DNA of 64,000 nt from contig NC_010676.1 of NCBI RefSeq assembly GCF_000020125.1, positions 124,001-188,000 on the forward strand. Direction: 5' to 3'. The notes beneath the pieces are model-generated. The model was not told where the DNA came from. It was given only the letters and a program-made list of their open reading frames with translations, and did no database searches. The DNA is from Paraburkholderia phytofirmans PsJN (GTDB lineage Bacteria; Pseudomonadota; Gammaproteobacteria; Burkholderiales; Burkholderiaceae). The stretch's first letter is position 1. Each line of letters starts with the position of its first letter. The position numbers and the translations under genes are program-made. Shown here piece by piece: positions 25,553 through 33,459 of this stretch.

Positions 25553-26632
25553 CCGCGTGCGCGTATCGCTGGGAATGATGCGCTCCGCCTTCAACCGGTC
25601 GAACAGCGCGAAGAACGAGTCGGGCGTGCTCTGATAATCGAGGAAGCCTGCTTGCCGGCTCTTGGTCATATCCGTGAGCACTTCCATCGGGCGGCCCAGG
25701 TCCGCGTCGGTGTGCCACCACGAGGCGAGCTTGCCGATATCGGCCTCCTTCAGATCGAAGCGCGCGGCGATATCGGCCCATGCCTTGCCGGCCTCCTGCA
25801 TGCGGCCTTCGAGCGGACGTGTCTCGCCGTCGAACGGTACGGCTTCGATCCCGAAGTAGCCGGCGATTTGCGACCACATCCATTTCCAGCGGAACACGTC
25901 GCCGTTGACCACGTTGAAGTCTTCATTGCGCGCGTTCGCGGACGTGGCTGCCCACTCGAGGTGGCGTGCGAGCAGCCGCGCGTCGGTCATGTCGGTGAGA
26001 CTGTTCCATTGCGCCGCGGAGCCGGGGAAGATGAACGGCTGGCCCGTCTGCTTGCACAAGGTTGCGTAGACGGCGAGCGTCACGCCCATGTTCATCGCGT
26101 TGCCGAGCGCGAAGCCGATGATCGTGTGCGGACGATGCACGCTCCAGCTGAAATCGTAGCGCTGCGCGGCCTCGAATAAGCGGTCTTCCTGCTCGTAGTA
26201 GAAGTTGTCGACCGGCTGGCGGCCTTGCTCCTCGCGAAACGGTGTGATGGGCACCGCGCCGGTCGCATACGCTTCGAACGGGCCGAGGTAATGCTTCAGT
26301 CCTGTCACGAGCGCGGCATGTTCGAGCGTGCCTGATGGACCTACGGCGTCCATCACATGACGCACCATCGCGCCGTTCACGCGAATGTTTTCTTTCTCAG
26401 TCGCCTGGCGCGACCACGCGGTGAGGAACACATGACTAAACGCCTGGCCGGCGAGTGCCTCGTTGACGGAGTCGGCCGATTGCAGATCGGCCGTAATCGA
26501 TTCGATTGCCGGCGACACCGGCGTGCGTCCGCGCGAAAGTCCGGCGACGTGCCAGCCATTCGAAAGCAACTGGTCCGCAAGATTGCCGCCGACAATGCCG
26601 CTCGCGCCGATGATGAGTGCTCGTTTTTCCAT
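25526..26632 (-). CDS. PRISE-type reductase (progesterone 5-beta-reductase/iridoid synthase-like SDR)
   Basis: A 368-aa extended SDR. GASGIVGG (residues 9-16) binds NADP. The motifs TGLKHYLGPFE and FYYEQED are the hallmark of the PRISE family, where the Lys of the first and the Tyr of the second form the active site for 1,4-reduction of alpha,beta-unsaturated carbonyls. Mostly studied in plants, with bacterial homologues of unknown substrate. It lies 51 bp after the intradiol dioxygenase gene on the same strand, so it may act on a ring-cleavage product or on an enone in the same route. Confidence 0.82.
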   Translation of the reverse strand: MEKRALIIGASGIVGGNLADQLLSNGWHVAGLSRGRTPVSPAIESITADLQSADSVNEALAGQAFSHVFLTAWSRQATEKENIRVNGAMVRHVMDAVGPSGTLEHAALVTGLKHYLGPFEAYATGAVPITPFREEQGRQPVDNFYYEQEDRLFEAAQRYDFSWSVHRPHTIIGFALGNAMNMGVTLAVYATLCKQTGQPFIFPGSAAQWNSLTDMTDARLLARHLEWAATSANARNEDFNVVNGDVFRWKWMWSQIAGYFGIEAVPFDGETRPLEGRMQEAGKAWADIAARFDLKEADIGKLASWWHTDADLGRPMEVLTDMTKSRQAGFLDYQSTPDSFFALFDRLKAERIIPSDTRTRLAASIEQR

Positions 26633-26683
26633 AGGAGTAAAGCTCGGTAAGGGATGGCTGCTGCGATAAGAGAGTGACCCGCG

Positions 26684-27547
26684 TCACACGGATCGGTTCA
26701 GCACAAAATCGAATTCAAGCGTGCTGAACGGCGTGGTCATGGACGTGCCGTCCGGTGCCGTGCCTGCCTCATGGTGCTTCCACTGTGCAACGAGCGACGA
26801 GCGAACGCCGAACACCGCGTCCGAATCGAGGTACTGATCGCCTTCGCGGAACACGTGGGTCACGAGGCGCTCATAGCCCGGCGCCGTGATCATGAAATGC
26901 AGATGCGCCGGACGCCACGGATGCCGGCCGAGCGCCGCGAGCATACGCCCGACCGGTCCATCGTGTGGAATCGGATAAGGCTCGGCGACGATGGAACGGA
27001 AGTGATAGCGCCCGTCGGCGAGACTATGGAGCACGCCTCTCGCGCGATGCGTGTCGTCACCGGCGTGTTGCACATCGTAGAAGCCGTCCGCGTCGGCTTG
27101 CCAGACCTCGATGCGCGCATTGGCCACCGCTTCGCCGTCGGCTCCCTTGACGGTTCCCGATACGAAGCAGGGCTCGCCGCGTGCGCCGTTGGACACGTCG
27201 TCGCCATTTCGATAGGCGGGCGCGCCTTCGACGAAAAACGGTCCGAAGACTGTCGCTTCCGTGCAGCCCGGCGGCTTGCGGTTCGCCATAGCCGTGACGA
27301 GCATCGACAAGCCGAGCGTGTCCGAGAGCAGAATGAATTCCTGGCGCTTGTCGTCAGTGATGAGGCCGACGTCGGTGAGAAAACGAATGCCCTGTTCCCA
27401 TTCGCTCTCGGTCAGATTCACTTCGCGCGCGAAATCATGCAGGTGCCGCACGAGGCTCGTGACGATGGTTTTCAGCCGCTCGTCGCCTGAGTGCGCGTGA
27501 CGCGCCAGAACTGCTTCGGTGATTGTGTTTTCGTCGAGATTGCGCAT
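26684..27547 (-). CDS. Intradiol ring-cleavage dioxygenase, hydroxyquinol 1,2-dioxygenase-like
   Basis: A 287-aa non-haem Fe(III) enzyme. The four iron ligands are visible: Tyr157 (DGFYDVQ), Tyr191 (AEPYPIPHDGPVG), His215 and His217 (RPAHLHFMI). The N-terminal helical dimerisation domain (about 1-95) and the PYPIPxDGPVG segment favour hydroxyquinol or catechol 1,2-dioxygenase over protocatechuate 3,4-dioxygenase. The product from hydroxyquinol would be maleylacetate, but no maleylacetate reductase is nearby. AAGGAG precedes the ATG. Co-transcribed with the PRISE reductase. Confidence 0.87.
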   Translation of the reverse strand: MRNLDENTITEAVLARHAHSGDERLKTIVTSLVRHLHDFAREVNLTESEWEQGIRFLTDVGLITDDKRQEFILLSDTLGLSMLVTAMANRKPPGCTEATVFGPFFVEGAPAYRNGDDVSNGARGEPCFVSGTVKGADGEAVANARIEVWQADADGFYDVQHAGDDTHRARGVLHSLADGRYHFRSIVAEPYPIPHDGPVGRMLAALGRHPWRPAHLHFMITAPGYERLVTHVFREGDQYLDSDAVFGVRSSLVAQWKHHEAGTAPDGTSMTTPFSTLEFDFVLNRSV

Positions 27548-27655
27548 GACCGTGGCGTCTCCTTCCTGTCGGTCATGCGATTATCGGCTTGTTTGGAAAG
27601 GGGCGCAGGCAAGCGGGTTGCACTGCGCGCACCGTTCGGATTTGCAGCCTGAAAA

Positions 27656-28333
27656 TCAGTGGTTATTCCACCATTCGGTGGCTTTCTTTTTATCCCAGGC
27701 GGGCAGCACTTCACGATCGATCGATGCGTTGGTCAGTGCCGGGAAGTCTTTTTTGAATGCCGTCACGTCGTCGTCGAACTGGTCGCTCACGCTGATATCC
27801 CACGTTCCGCCGCTGAAACCCGCCACCGCCTGATCGACCAGCGGAATCACCGGTCCCGCGCGCAATTCACCGTCTTTACGTTCGACGATCGTGGCGTCGA
27901 TATGGCCGAGATACACGATGGAATTCGGTTTGATGTCGACCACTTCGTGAAGCGGCGTAAAGAACATGCCGCGGATCGGGAATATGCCGCTTTGACCGGT
28001 TATGCCGCGCATCACATATTTGCCCGGCGCCAGCGGAAGGCGAATGAAATAATGATTACCCTTGTCGCTCGTCGTGGTGGCCTGATCGTCGAATTTGAAA
28101 TTCAAACGGTCTTCGCGCGAGTCGGCTGCACCGCGCTCCATATTCACGACGATAGGACTCGGCTGATAGCTCGTGTGATAAGCGTTCTTGAGCGTTACCG
28201 TCATTAACGCGTACGAGTTTTTCGTGGTGTCGACCGAACTCGTCGAGGTGGTCGGCGACATGGTGGAAACAGTCGCGCAGCCTGATGTCAATAACGTGCC
28301 GGCAATGGCGAAGAGTGCGATGTACTTTTTCAT
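27656..28333 (-). CDS. Putative lipoprotein of unknown function
   Basis: A 225-aa exported protein with signal peptide and lipobox TSGC (Cys19), then a Ser/Thr-rich linker. The body is rich in beta-strand-like segments (HYFIRLPLAPGKYVMRGI, NSIVYLGHIDATIVERKDG) and resembles DUF2846-like periplasmic lipoproteins in layout, though I cannot confirm the family. Its base composition is visibly lower in GC than its neighbours, as is the 228-bp gap upstream. No obvious partner gene; it lies after the dioxygenase cluster on the same strand but is upstream of it. Confidence 0.7.
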   Translation of the reverse strand: MKKYIALFAIAGTLLTSGCATVSTMSPTTSTSSVDTTKNSYALMTVTLKNAYHTSYQPSPIVVNMERGAADSREDRLNFKFDDQATTTSDKGNHYFIRLPLAPGKYVMRGITGQSGIFPIRGMFFTPLHEVVDIKPNSIVYLGHIDATIVERKDGELRAGPVIPLVDQAVAGFSGGTWDISVSDQFDDDVTAFKKDFPALTNASIDREVLPAWDKKKATEWWNNH

Positions 28334-28522
28334 TACGAATTGAAAGGAGTGTGGTTTGTGCTTGGGCCAGAATTAGAGTTGTTTATGCGGCGTGAATGAT
28401 TCAGCACACGGCGCATGCCGTGTAAACGACAGCGCGAGAGAAAAACTTTAGCGTGTGTTTAATCGATGGCTTTTTAGAACTTCACAATCAATTCATTTAT
28501 TCAAAAGCAGTGATGTAGAGAA

Positions 28523-28550
28523 TGGGGCGACTCATTGCCTCGCCGCCCCA
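28523..28550. terminator. Possible terminator hairpin after NmrA-like gene
   Basis: Arms TGGGGC (28523-28528) and GCCCCA (28545-28550) flank an internal GA/TC pair, 11 bases past the NmrA-like gene's stop on the minus strand. No clean T tract. Confidence 0.35.
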
Positions 28551-28560
28551 ATTTAATCGC

Positions 28561-29442
28561 TCAACCGTTCTTCCAGGCAGCCGCCATCTCCGCCGCGAAT
28601 TCCCGATAGGAGCGCGGCTGCCGGCCGAGCAGCGTCGCGAGATGATCGATTTGCGCTTGCGATGCGACCGCGCCGTCCTGCTGATAGCGGCTCATCATCA
28701 GACGCATGTCGTAGACGAGCCAGCCTGGCGCGGCTGCTTTCAAGCGCTGTTCGAGTACATCGAGGTCATCGCCGCCGTAACGCACGCTGCGTCCCAGCGC
28801 TTCAGCCCAAATCGACGCCACGGTCTCCGACGTGATCGCATCGGGGCCGACCAGTTCATACGTCTCGCGCGGCAAGCGGGTTGCGGACCGTTCGCGGCGC
28901 AGCAATTCGCGCGCGGCGGCCTCGCCGATGTCGCGCACGTCGACCATCGAAATACCTTTGGCGCCGATCGGCATACCGTACACGCCATGCGTCAGCAAAG
29001 GCTCTTTCTGGCGCACGTCGTTCTGGATGAAATACGCGGGACGCAACACGGTGGCCGGCAGATCGCAGTGTTCGATCATGCGTTCGACCGTGTGCTTGCC
29101 GGTGAAATGCGGCACGTCGACATACTCGGCGCCCTTGAACACCGACAGATACACCACGCCTTTCACGCCGGCTTCGCGCGCCACGCTCAGGGTTTGCAGC
29201 GCTTGGGTCAGTTCGTCCGGGGCGTTCGGCGCAAGCAGGAACAGCGTGCTGACGCCGTTCATCGCGCGGCGCAAGCCGTCCACGTCGGACAGGTCGCCTT
29301 GGACCGCGGTGACGCCGTCCGGGAATTGCGCTTTTTCCGGCGAGCGAGTCAGCGCGCGAACTTGCGCGCCGCCGGCTGCCAGAAGATGTTCGAGAACCTG
29401 CTTGCCGACCACGCCTGTACTGCCGGTTACGAGGATTGCCAT
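28561..29442 (-). CDS. NmrA-like NAD(P)-binding oxidoreductase
   Basis: A 293-aa atypical SDR. GSTGVVG (residues 7-13) binds NAD(P); FLLAPNAPDE and YLSVFKGAEY, VLRPAYFIQN are typical of the NmrA/HSCARG and QorB-like quinone reductase group, which lacks the classical Tyr-Lys pair. ATG 29442 is chosen for its AAGGAG site; an upstream in-frame start adds 31 unlikely residues. Divergent from the LysR gene at 29559 with 116 bp between, so it is the probable LysR target. Substrate unknown; quinone or nitroso reduction is possible. Confidence 0.83.
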   Translation of the reverse strand: MAILVTGSTGVVGKQVLEHLLAAGGAQVRALTRSPEKAQFPDGVTAVQGDLSDVDGLRRAMNGVSTLFLLAPNAPDELTQALQTLSVAREAGVKGVVYLSVFKGAEYVDVPHFTGKHTVERMIEHCDLPATVLRPAYFIQNDVRQKEPLLTHGVYGMPIGAKGISMVDVRDIGEAAARELLRRERSATRLPRETYELVGPDAITSETVASIWAEALGRSVRYGGDDLDVLEQRLKAAAPGWLVYDMRLMMSRYQQDGAVASQAQIDHLATLLGRQPRSYREFAAEMAAAWKNG

Positions 29443-29558
29443 GATTTTCTCCTTGGGTTGAATGGGCTGGATGTCAGCCCGTAGACACACAATAGATGTT
29501 CCATTTAAGGCGCGAAAGTGCAAAAATTCAGACACCTCGTCTCATATTTGGAACGATC

Positions 29559-30443
29559 ATGGATTTGACGTCGCTGGCCGATTTCAATGCGGTTGCGCTG
29601 CACGGCGGCTTCGGCCCGGCCAGCCGGGCGCTCGACCGCCCCAAGGCCACGCTGTCGCGGCGCGTGGCGGAACTGGAAGAAACGCTTGGCGTGCGGCTGA
29701 TCGAGCGTGGCTCGCGCACGTTGCGGCTGACCGAAGAAGGTCTCGCACTGCACGAGCGCACGCGGGGATTGATGGCGGAGATTCAGGAGGCAGGCGAGGC
29801 GGTAGCGTCGCGCGCGCCCGTGCCGCGCGGGCGATTGCGGATCAGTGCGCCGGTCGTGTTCGCGCACGTGGTGCTGGTGCGGATCGCGACACGTTTTGCG
29901 TTGGCCTATCCGCAGGTCGAGCTCGAAGTGGTGGCGGAAGACCGCGTTGTCGACCCGGTGGAAGACGGTTACGACCTGGTCATCCGCATCAATCCTGCGC
30001 CTGACCAGCAACTGGTGGGCCGGCGCATTCTCGGCGACGAACTGCTCCTGGTCGCTGCACCCACGATGTCGATACCTCCATGGGCCGCTGGCGATGCTGC
30101 CGCGTTGGCGGTGCCCGCGGTCGTGTCCGTGGCGGCATCGGCGAATGCGATATGGAGCGTGCGCACGGAAAGTGGTCCGAGATCGCTCGCGCCGATGCCG
30201 GTGCTGCGGCTCTCATCGCTGCTGATGGTGCGCAACGCGGTGCTCGATGGAGTGGGCGCGGCGATGTTGCCTAAATTGCTGGTCGAACAGGATGTGGCGG
30301 CGGGACGGCTCGTTTGCTGGGGTGTGGCGGATGGACCGCCGGTCGAGATCTGGGCGCTGTACAACTCGCGGCGCTTGCTGAGCGCGAAGGTCCGGGCGTT
30401 CATGGATCTGCTGCGAGACTTGCCGGGACGCGAGCGCCAATAG
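29559..30443 (+). CDS. LysR-family regulator
   Basis: A 294-aa LysR protein: helix-turn-helix residues 1-60 (LADFNAVALHGGFGPASRALDRPKATLSRRVAEL) and effector domain of the CrgA-like group (RLRISAPVVFAHV, DLVIRINP). The HTH differs slightly from the usual A..L..SQ..L form (RPKATLS). ATG 29559 fits the family start. Divergent from the NmrA-like reductase; together they form a common redox-responsive regulator/reductase pair arrangement. Confidence 0.88.
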   Translation: MDLTSLADFNAVALHGGFGPASRALDRPKATLSRRVAELEETLGVRLIERGSRTLRLTEEGLALHERTRGLMAEIQEAGEAVASRAPVPRGRLRISAPVVFAHVVLVRIATRFALAYPQVELEVVAEDRVVDPVEDGYDLVIRINPAPDQQLVGRRILGDELLLVAAPTMSIPPWAAGDAAALAVPAVVSVAASANAIWSVRTESGPRSLAPMPVLRLSSLLMVRNAVLDGVGAAMLPKLLVEQDVAAGRLVCWGVADGPPVEIWALYNSRRLLSAKVRAFMDLLRDLPGRERQ

Positions 30444-30498
30444 GCTGATGCAGGTGCCGATCGCGGCTTGCTTTTGCAACCGGCGCCACTTCGCAATC

Positions 30499-31131
30499 TC
30501 ACTTGGGCCGTCGCACCGCCCGTACCTTGCCGCTGCTTCCGCCGCCGCAATAGAACCGGTCGCCGCCATTGGACTCAAGTCCCGACACGCTGACTCCTGC
30601 GGGCATCTCCAGCCGCTCCTGAACTTCGCCGGTGCGCGGATCGATGCGCCGCAATTCGCTTTCGTCGCCTTCCCACGTGCCATGCCACAGCTCACCGTCG
30701 ACCCACGTGACGCCGGTCACGAAGCGATTGGACTCGATGGTGCGCAGAATCGCTCCCGTCTGCGGATCGACTTGATGGATCTTGCGCTCCCGATACTGTC
30801 CGACCCACAGCGTCCCTTCGGCCCACGCGAGTCCCGAGTCCGCACCGCCGCCCGGCGCGGGAATCGTGGCAAGCACGCGGCCGGTCTTGGGATCGATCTT
30901 CTGGATACGGTCCTCGGCGATCTGGAACAGATGCTCGCCGTCGAAGGCCGTACCGGCGTGCGCGGCGACATCGATCGAGCGGACCTGCTTGCCGCTTTCC
31001 GGGTCGAACGCGTTCAACGCGTTGCCCGTTGCGAACCAGACGTGCTGGCCGTCGTACGTCACGCCATGCACGCGTTCCATGCCCTCAAAGGGTCCGTACT
31101 CGGTGATGATTTCGGCGGCTGATCGTTTCAT
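30499..31131 (-). CDS. Beta-propeller (Vgb / glutamine cyclotransferase-like) protein
   Basis: A 210-aa cytoplasmic protein (no signal peptide) made of repeated blade-like segments: HVWFATGNALNAFDPESG, HLFQIAEDRIQKIDPKTG, TLWVGQYRERKIHQVDPQTG, ELWHGTWEGDESELRRIDPRTG. The repeated W/F...I(D)P.TG pattern indicates a propeller of about five blades, related to virginiamycin B lyase or plant-type glutaminyl cyclase folds. No catalytic residues can be assigned. It follows the TPR/winged-helix gene by 32 bp on the same strand. Function unknown. Confidence 0.72.
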   Translation of the reverse strand: MKRSAAEIITEYGPFEGMERVHGVTYDGQHVWFATGNALNAFDPESGKQVRSIDVAAHAGTAFDGEHLFQIAEDRIQKIDPKTGRVLATIPAPGGGADSGLAWAEGTLWVGQYRERKIHQVDPQTGAILRTIESNRFVTGVTWVDGELWHGTWEGDESELRRIDPRTGEVQERLEMPAGVSVSGLESNGGDRFYCGGGSSGKVRAVRRPK

Positions 31132-31163
31132 GACTTGTCCCTCGTGGTTTTCGTGTTGCCATC

Positions 31164-32384
31164 CTAATCAATCGGCAAGGGAGCGGGGAGTAACAAGGTC
31201 GTCGTGAATCCGGGCATGGGCGGCGTCATCCAGCGACGCGCGCGACCCCGGCCCAGCGACTGCACCTTGGCTTGCGCCGCCAGCGTATCGAGGGTTCGCT
31301 GCACGGTGCGCTGGCTCGCGCCGAGTGCGAGCGCGAGGGCCGAACTCGACCACGACTCGCCGTCCGCGAGCAAGGCAAGCACGGGCGCATGTTTGTCCTC
31401 GACAGGCCGCGCCAGCACGACCACCTCATGCCCATGTCGCGGCACCAGCGCGAACCCGCGCGGCGTCGCGCTCACGCCGGCCACGGTGCGAAGCACCGAA
31501 CGCAGCCGCCCGAGTTCGACCCGTAGGCGCGCGCGATGCGATTCATCGGCGGCCTTGGCCCTGAAGGCTCGCGCAACCAGCACGTCGCGCGATACGTCGT
31601 CAGGCCATGCTTCGGCCAGCGCGCGGGCGAGCACGAACAACACCGGCCGGCTGGCGAGCGAGACCACCGTTCCCGCGTCGCGCACCACGTGACGGCACGC
31701 ATCCACGATCAATGCTTTCGATGCCAGCAGCGCTTCCACCTCGTCGAGCAGTAGCGGACGTTCTTCGCCGCGCGCGAGCAGTCGCGCCGCCGGTGCGTTC
31801 AGAACGAGCGCGGCATTGTCGACCTCCGCCGTCAGAGCGGGGATGCTCGCGCGATCCGCTGCGCGCCGGGCTCGCTCCAGTGCGGCGCGTGCCGCTTTGG
31901 TCTGAAGGCGGCGCAGCGCGACACCGGCCACCACCAGTTCGTGTGCGGTTCTCAAAGCCGGTGGAAACGGCGTAGGGTCGAGCTCGGCGAGCGCGCGTTC
32001 GGCCTCGTCGAGACGCCCGATGAGCAGCAGGCGCCGCACCGCCAGATAGCGCGCATGTGCAGCGTTGAGACGGTCACCATGCGCTTCCAGTGTGGCGCAT
32101 GCAGCGTCCAGTGCCTTCGTGGGCCAGTTGAGATCGCGCGAGGCGAGTGCAATCTCGGCCTCCGCGACGACACATCGCGCGCGAGCCACCGGCTCTCGCG
32201 CACCGAAGGCACGCGCGGCGCTGCGCAAGAGCGCCTTGGCCCGCACCAGATCGCCGAGCTGCGCCATCGCGATGCCGCGCAGCGCGAGCGCGGGCGCGTC
32301 GTCGCGCAAGGCGACGCGATTCAGCGCGCCGAGCGGATCGCCCGCGGCGAGCGCGCGCGCCGCCGCCGTGACTAGCGAGTCCAT
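31164..32384 (-). CDS. TPR-like protein with C-terminal winged-helix domain, putative regulator
   Basis: A 406-aa protein. Residues 1-200 are Ala/Leu/Arg-rich helical repeats of TPR style (ALALRGIAMAQLGDLVRAKALLRSAARAFG). The C-terminal third contains an ARLRVELGRLRSVLRTVAGV segment, similar to winged-helix output domains, then a second HTH-like region (WSSSALALALGASQRTVQRTLDTLAAQ). This suggests a DNA-binding regulator sensing a ligand or partner through the TPR part. It is probably co-transcribed with the propeller gene downstream and is divergent from the DUF899 gene. No close named family recognised. Confidence 0.65.
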   Translation of the reverse strand: MDSLVTAAARALAAGDPLGALNRVALRDDAPALALRGIAMAQLGDLVRAKALLRSAARAFGAREPVARARCVVAEAEIALASRDLNWPTKALDAACATLEAHGDRLNAAHARYLAVRRLLLIGRLDEAERALAELDPTPFPPALRTAHELVVAGVALRRLQTKAARAALERARRAADRASIPALTAEVDNAALVLNAPAARLLARGEERPLLLDEVEALLASKALIVDACRHVVRDAGTVVSLASRPVLFVLARALAEAWPDDVSRDVLVARAFRAKAADESHRARLRVELGRLRSVLRTVAGVSATPRGFALVPRHGHEVVVLARPVEDKHAPVLALLADGESWSSSALALALGASQRTVQRTLDTLAAQAKVQSLGRGRARRWMTPPMPGFTTTLLLPAPLPID

Positions 32385-32463
32385 CTTCGAGTTGAATCAC
32401 GCCACACTTGTCACTCCCGTCGTTCGAAGCCCGGGGCTAATCTAGCACGACCCACCCACAGCA

Positions 32464-32478
32464 CTTCGCATAGCGAAG
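32464..32478. promoter_or_regulatory. Perfect palindromic hairpin just upstream of DUF899 gene
   Basis: CTTCGC (32464-32469), ATA, GCGAAG (32473-32478). It ends 2-3 bases before the AGGAGG ribosome site of the DUF899 gene, so it may be an operator or an RNA hairpin affecting translation. Confidence 0.4.
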
Positions 32479-32491
32479 CAAGGAGGCAAGC

Positions 32492-33259
32492 ATGACGACG
32501 AAACACAGCATCGGCACACGGGAAGAATGGTTGGCCGCACGGCTCGAACTGCTCGACGCGGAAAAGGCGCTCACGCGGCAGAGCGACGAACTGGCCCGCC
32601 AGCGGCAAGCGCTGCCCTGGGTACGAATCGACAAGGCATACCGGTTCGAGACCGATGAAGGCAGCGCCTCGCTCACCGATCTCTTTCGCGGACGCTCGCA
32701 GTTGCTCGTCTATCACTTCATGTTCGGCCCCGACTACGCCGCCGGTTGTCCGTCGTGTTCGGCGGTCGCGGACGGGTTCAACGGTTCCGTGGTCCATCTG
32801 GCGAATCACGACGTCGCAATGACGGCGGTATCGCGCGCGCCGCTCGCGAAGCTGCAGGCATACAAGCGGCGTATGGGATGGGCATTTCCGTGGGCGTCGT
32901 CGGCGGGCAGCGACTTCAACTTCGACATCAACGTCTCGTTCACCGAGCAGCAGCAGCGTGATGGAAGCGTCGAATACAACTACCAGCGCGGCGGCCATGC
33001 AATGGATACGACACCGGCGCCGGCGCCCGTGGTCGAGTTCGCGGCCGCGTGCGGAACCGACGCGCCCACGTATTCACTCGACAGGCCCGGCATGAGCGCG
33101 TTCGTGCTCGAAGACGGCGCCGTATTCCACACGTATTCCACTTACGGACGCGGTGTGGACGCGCTCTGGGGCATGTATCAGTGGCTCGACCGCGCGCCCA
33201 AAGGACGTAACGAAACGGGTGTGTGGTGGCGCCGGCATGATGAATACGAGAAGCACTGA
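32492..33259 (+). CDS. DUF899 family thioredoxin-like protein
   Basis: A 255-aa protein of the DUF899 family, which has a thioredoxin-like fold. The N-terminal EEWLAARLELLDAEKALTRQ and the RGRSQLLVYHFMFGPDY, CPSC (about residues 87-90) motifs are typical; the last resembles a redox CxxC centre. The C-terminal half contains FHTYSTYGRGVD and TGVWWRRHDEY. AGGAGG lies 6-7 bases upstream of ATG 32492. Divergent from the TPR/winged-helix protein, which may regulate it. Physiological role not established. Confidence 0.85.
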   Translation: MTTKHSIGTREEWLAARLELLDAEKALTRQSDELARQRQALPWVRIDKAYRFETDEGSASLTDLFRGRSQLLVYHFMFGPDYAAGCPSCSAVADGFNGSVVHLANHDVAMTAVSRAPLAKLQAYKRRMGWAFPWASSAGSDFNFDINVSFTEQQQRDGSVEYNYQRGGHAMDTTPAPAPVVEFAAACGTDAPTYSLDRPGMSAFVLEDGAVFHTYSTYGRGVDALWGMYQWLDRAPKGRNETGVWWRRHDEYEKH

Positions 33260-33459
33260 GGCAACTGCGGGCCGGCCGCCTTTGCGGTGGCTCAGGCTCA
33301 CTCCCCCCAAAGGGTTTGTCTCTACACAAAAGATGCACGCGCTTGCCGATAAAAGAATCGGGTGGTCGCACTCACGCAACAGCGCGCCGATGCCATATCG
33401 GCACCTGTTGCCATGACGCGACCTGACTCGATCGTTCGATACCGACGTGGGGCGCGTGC

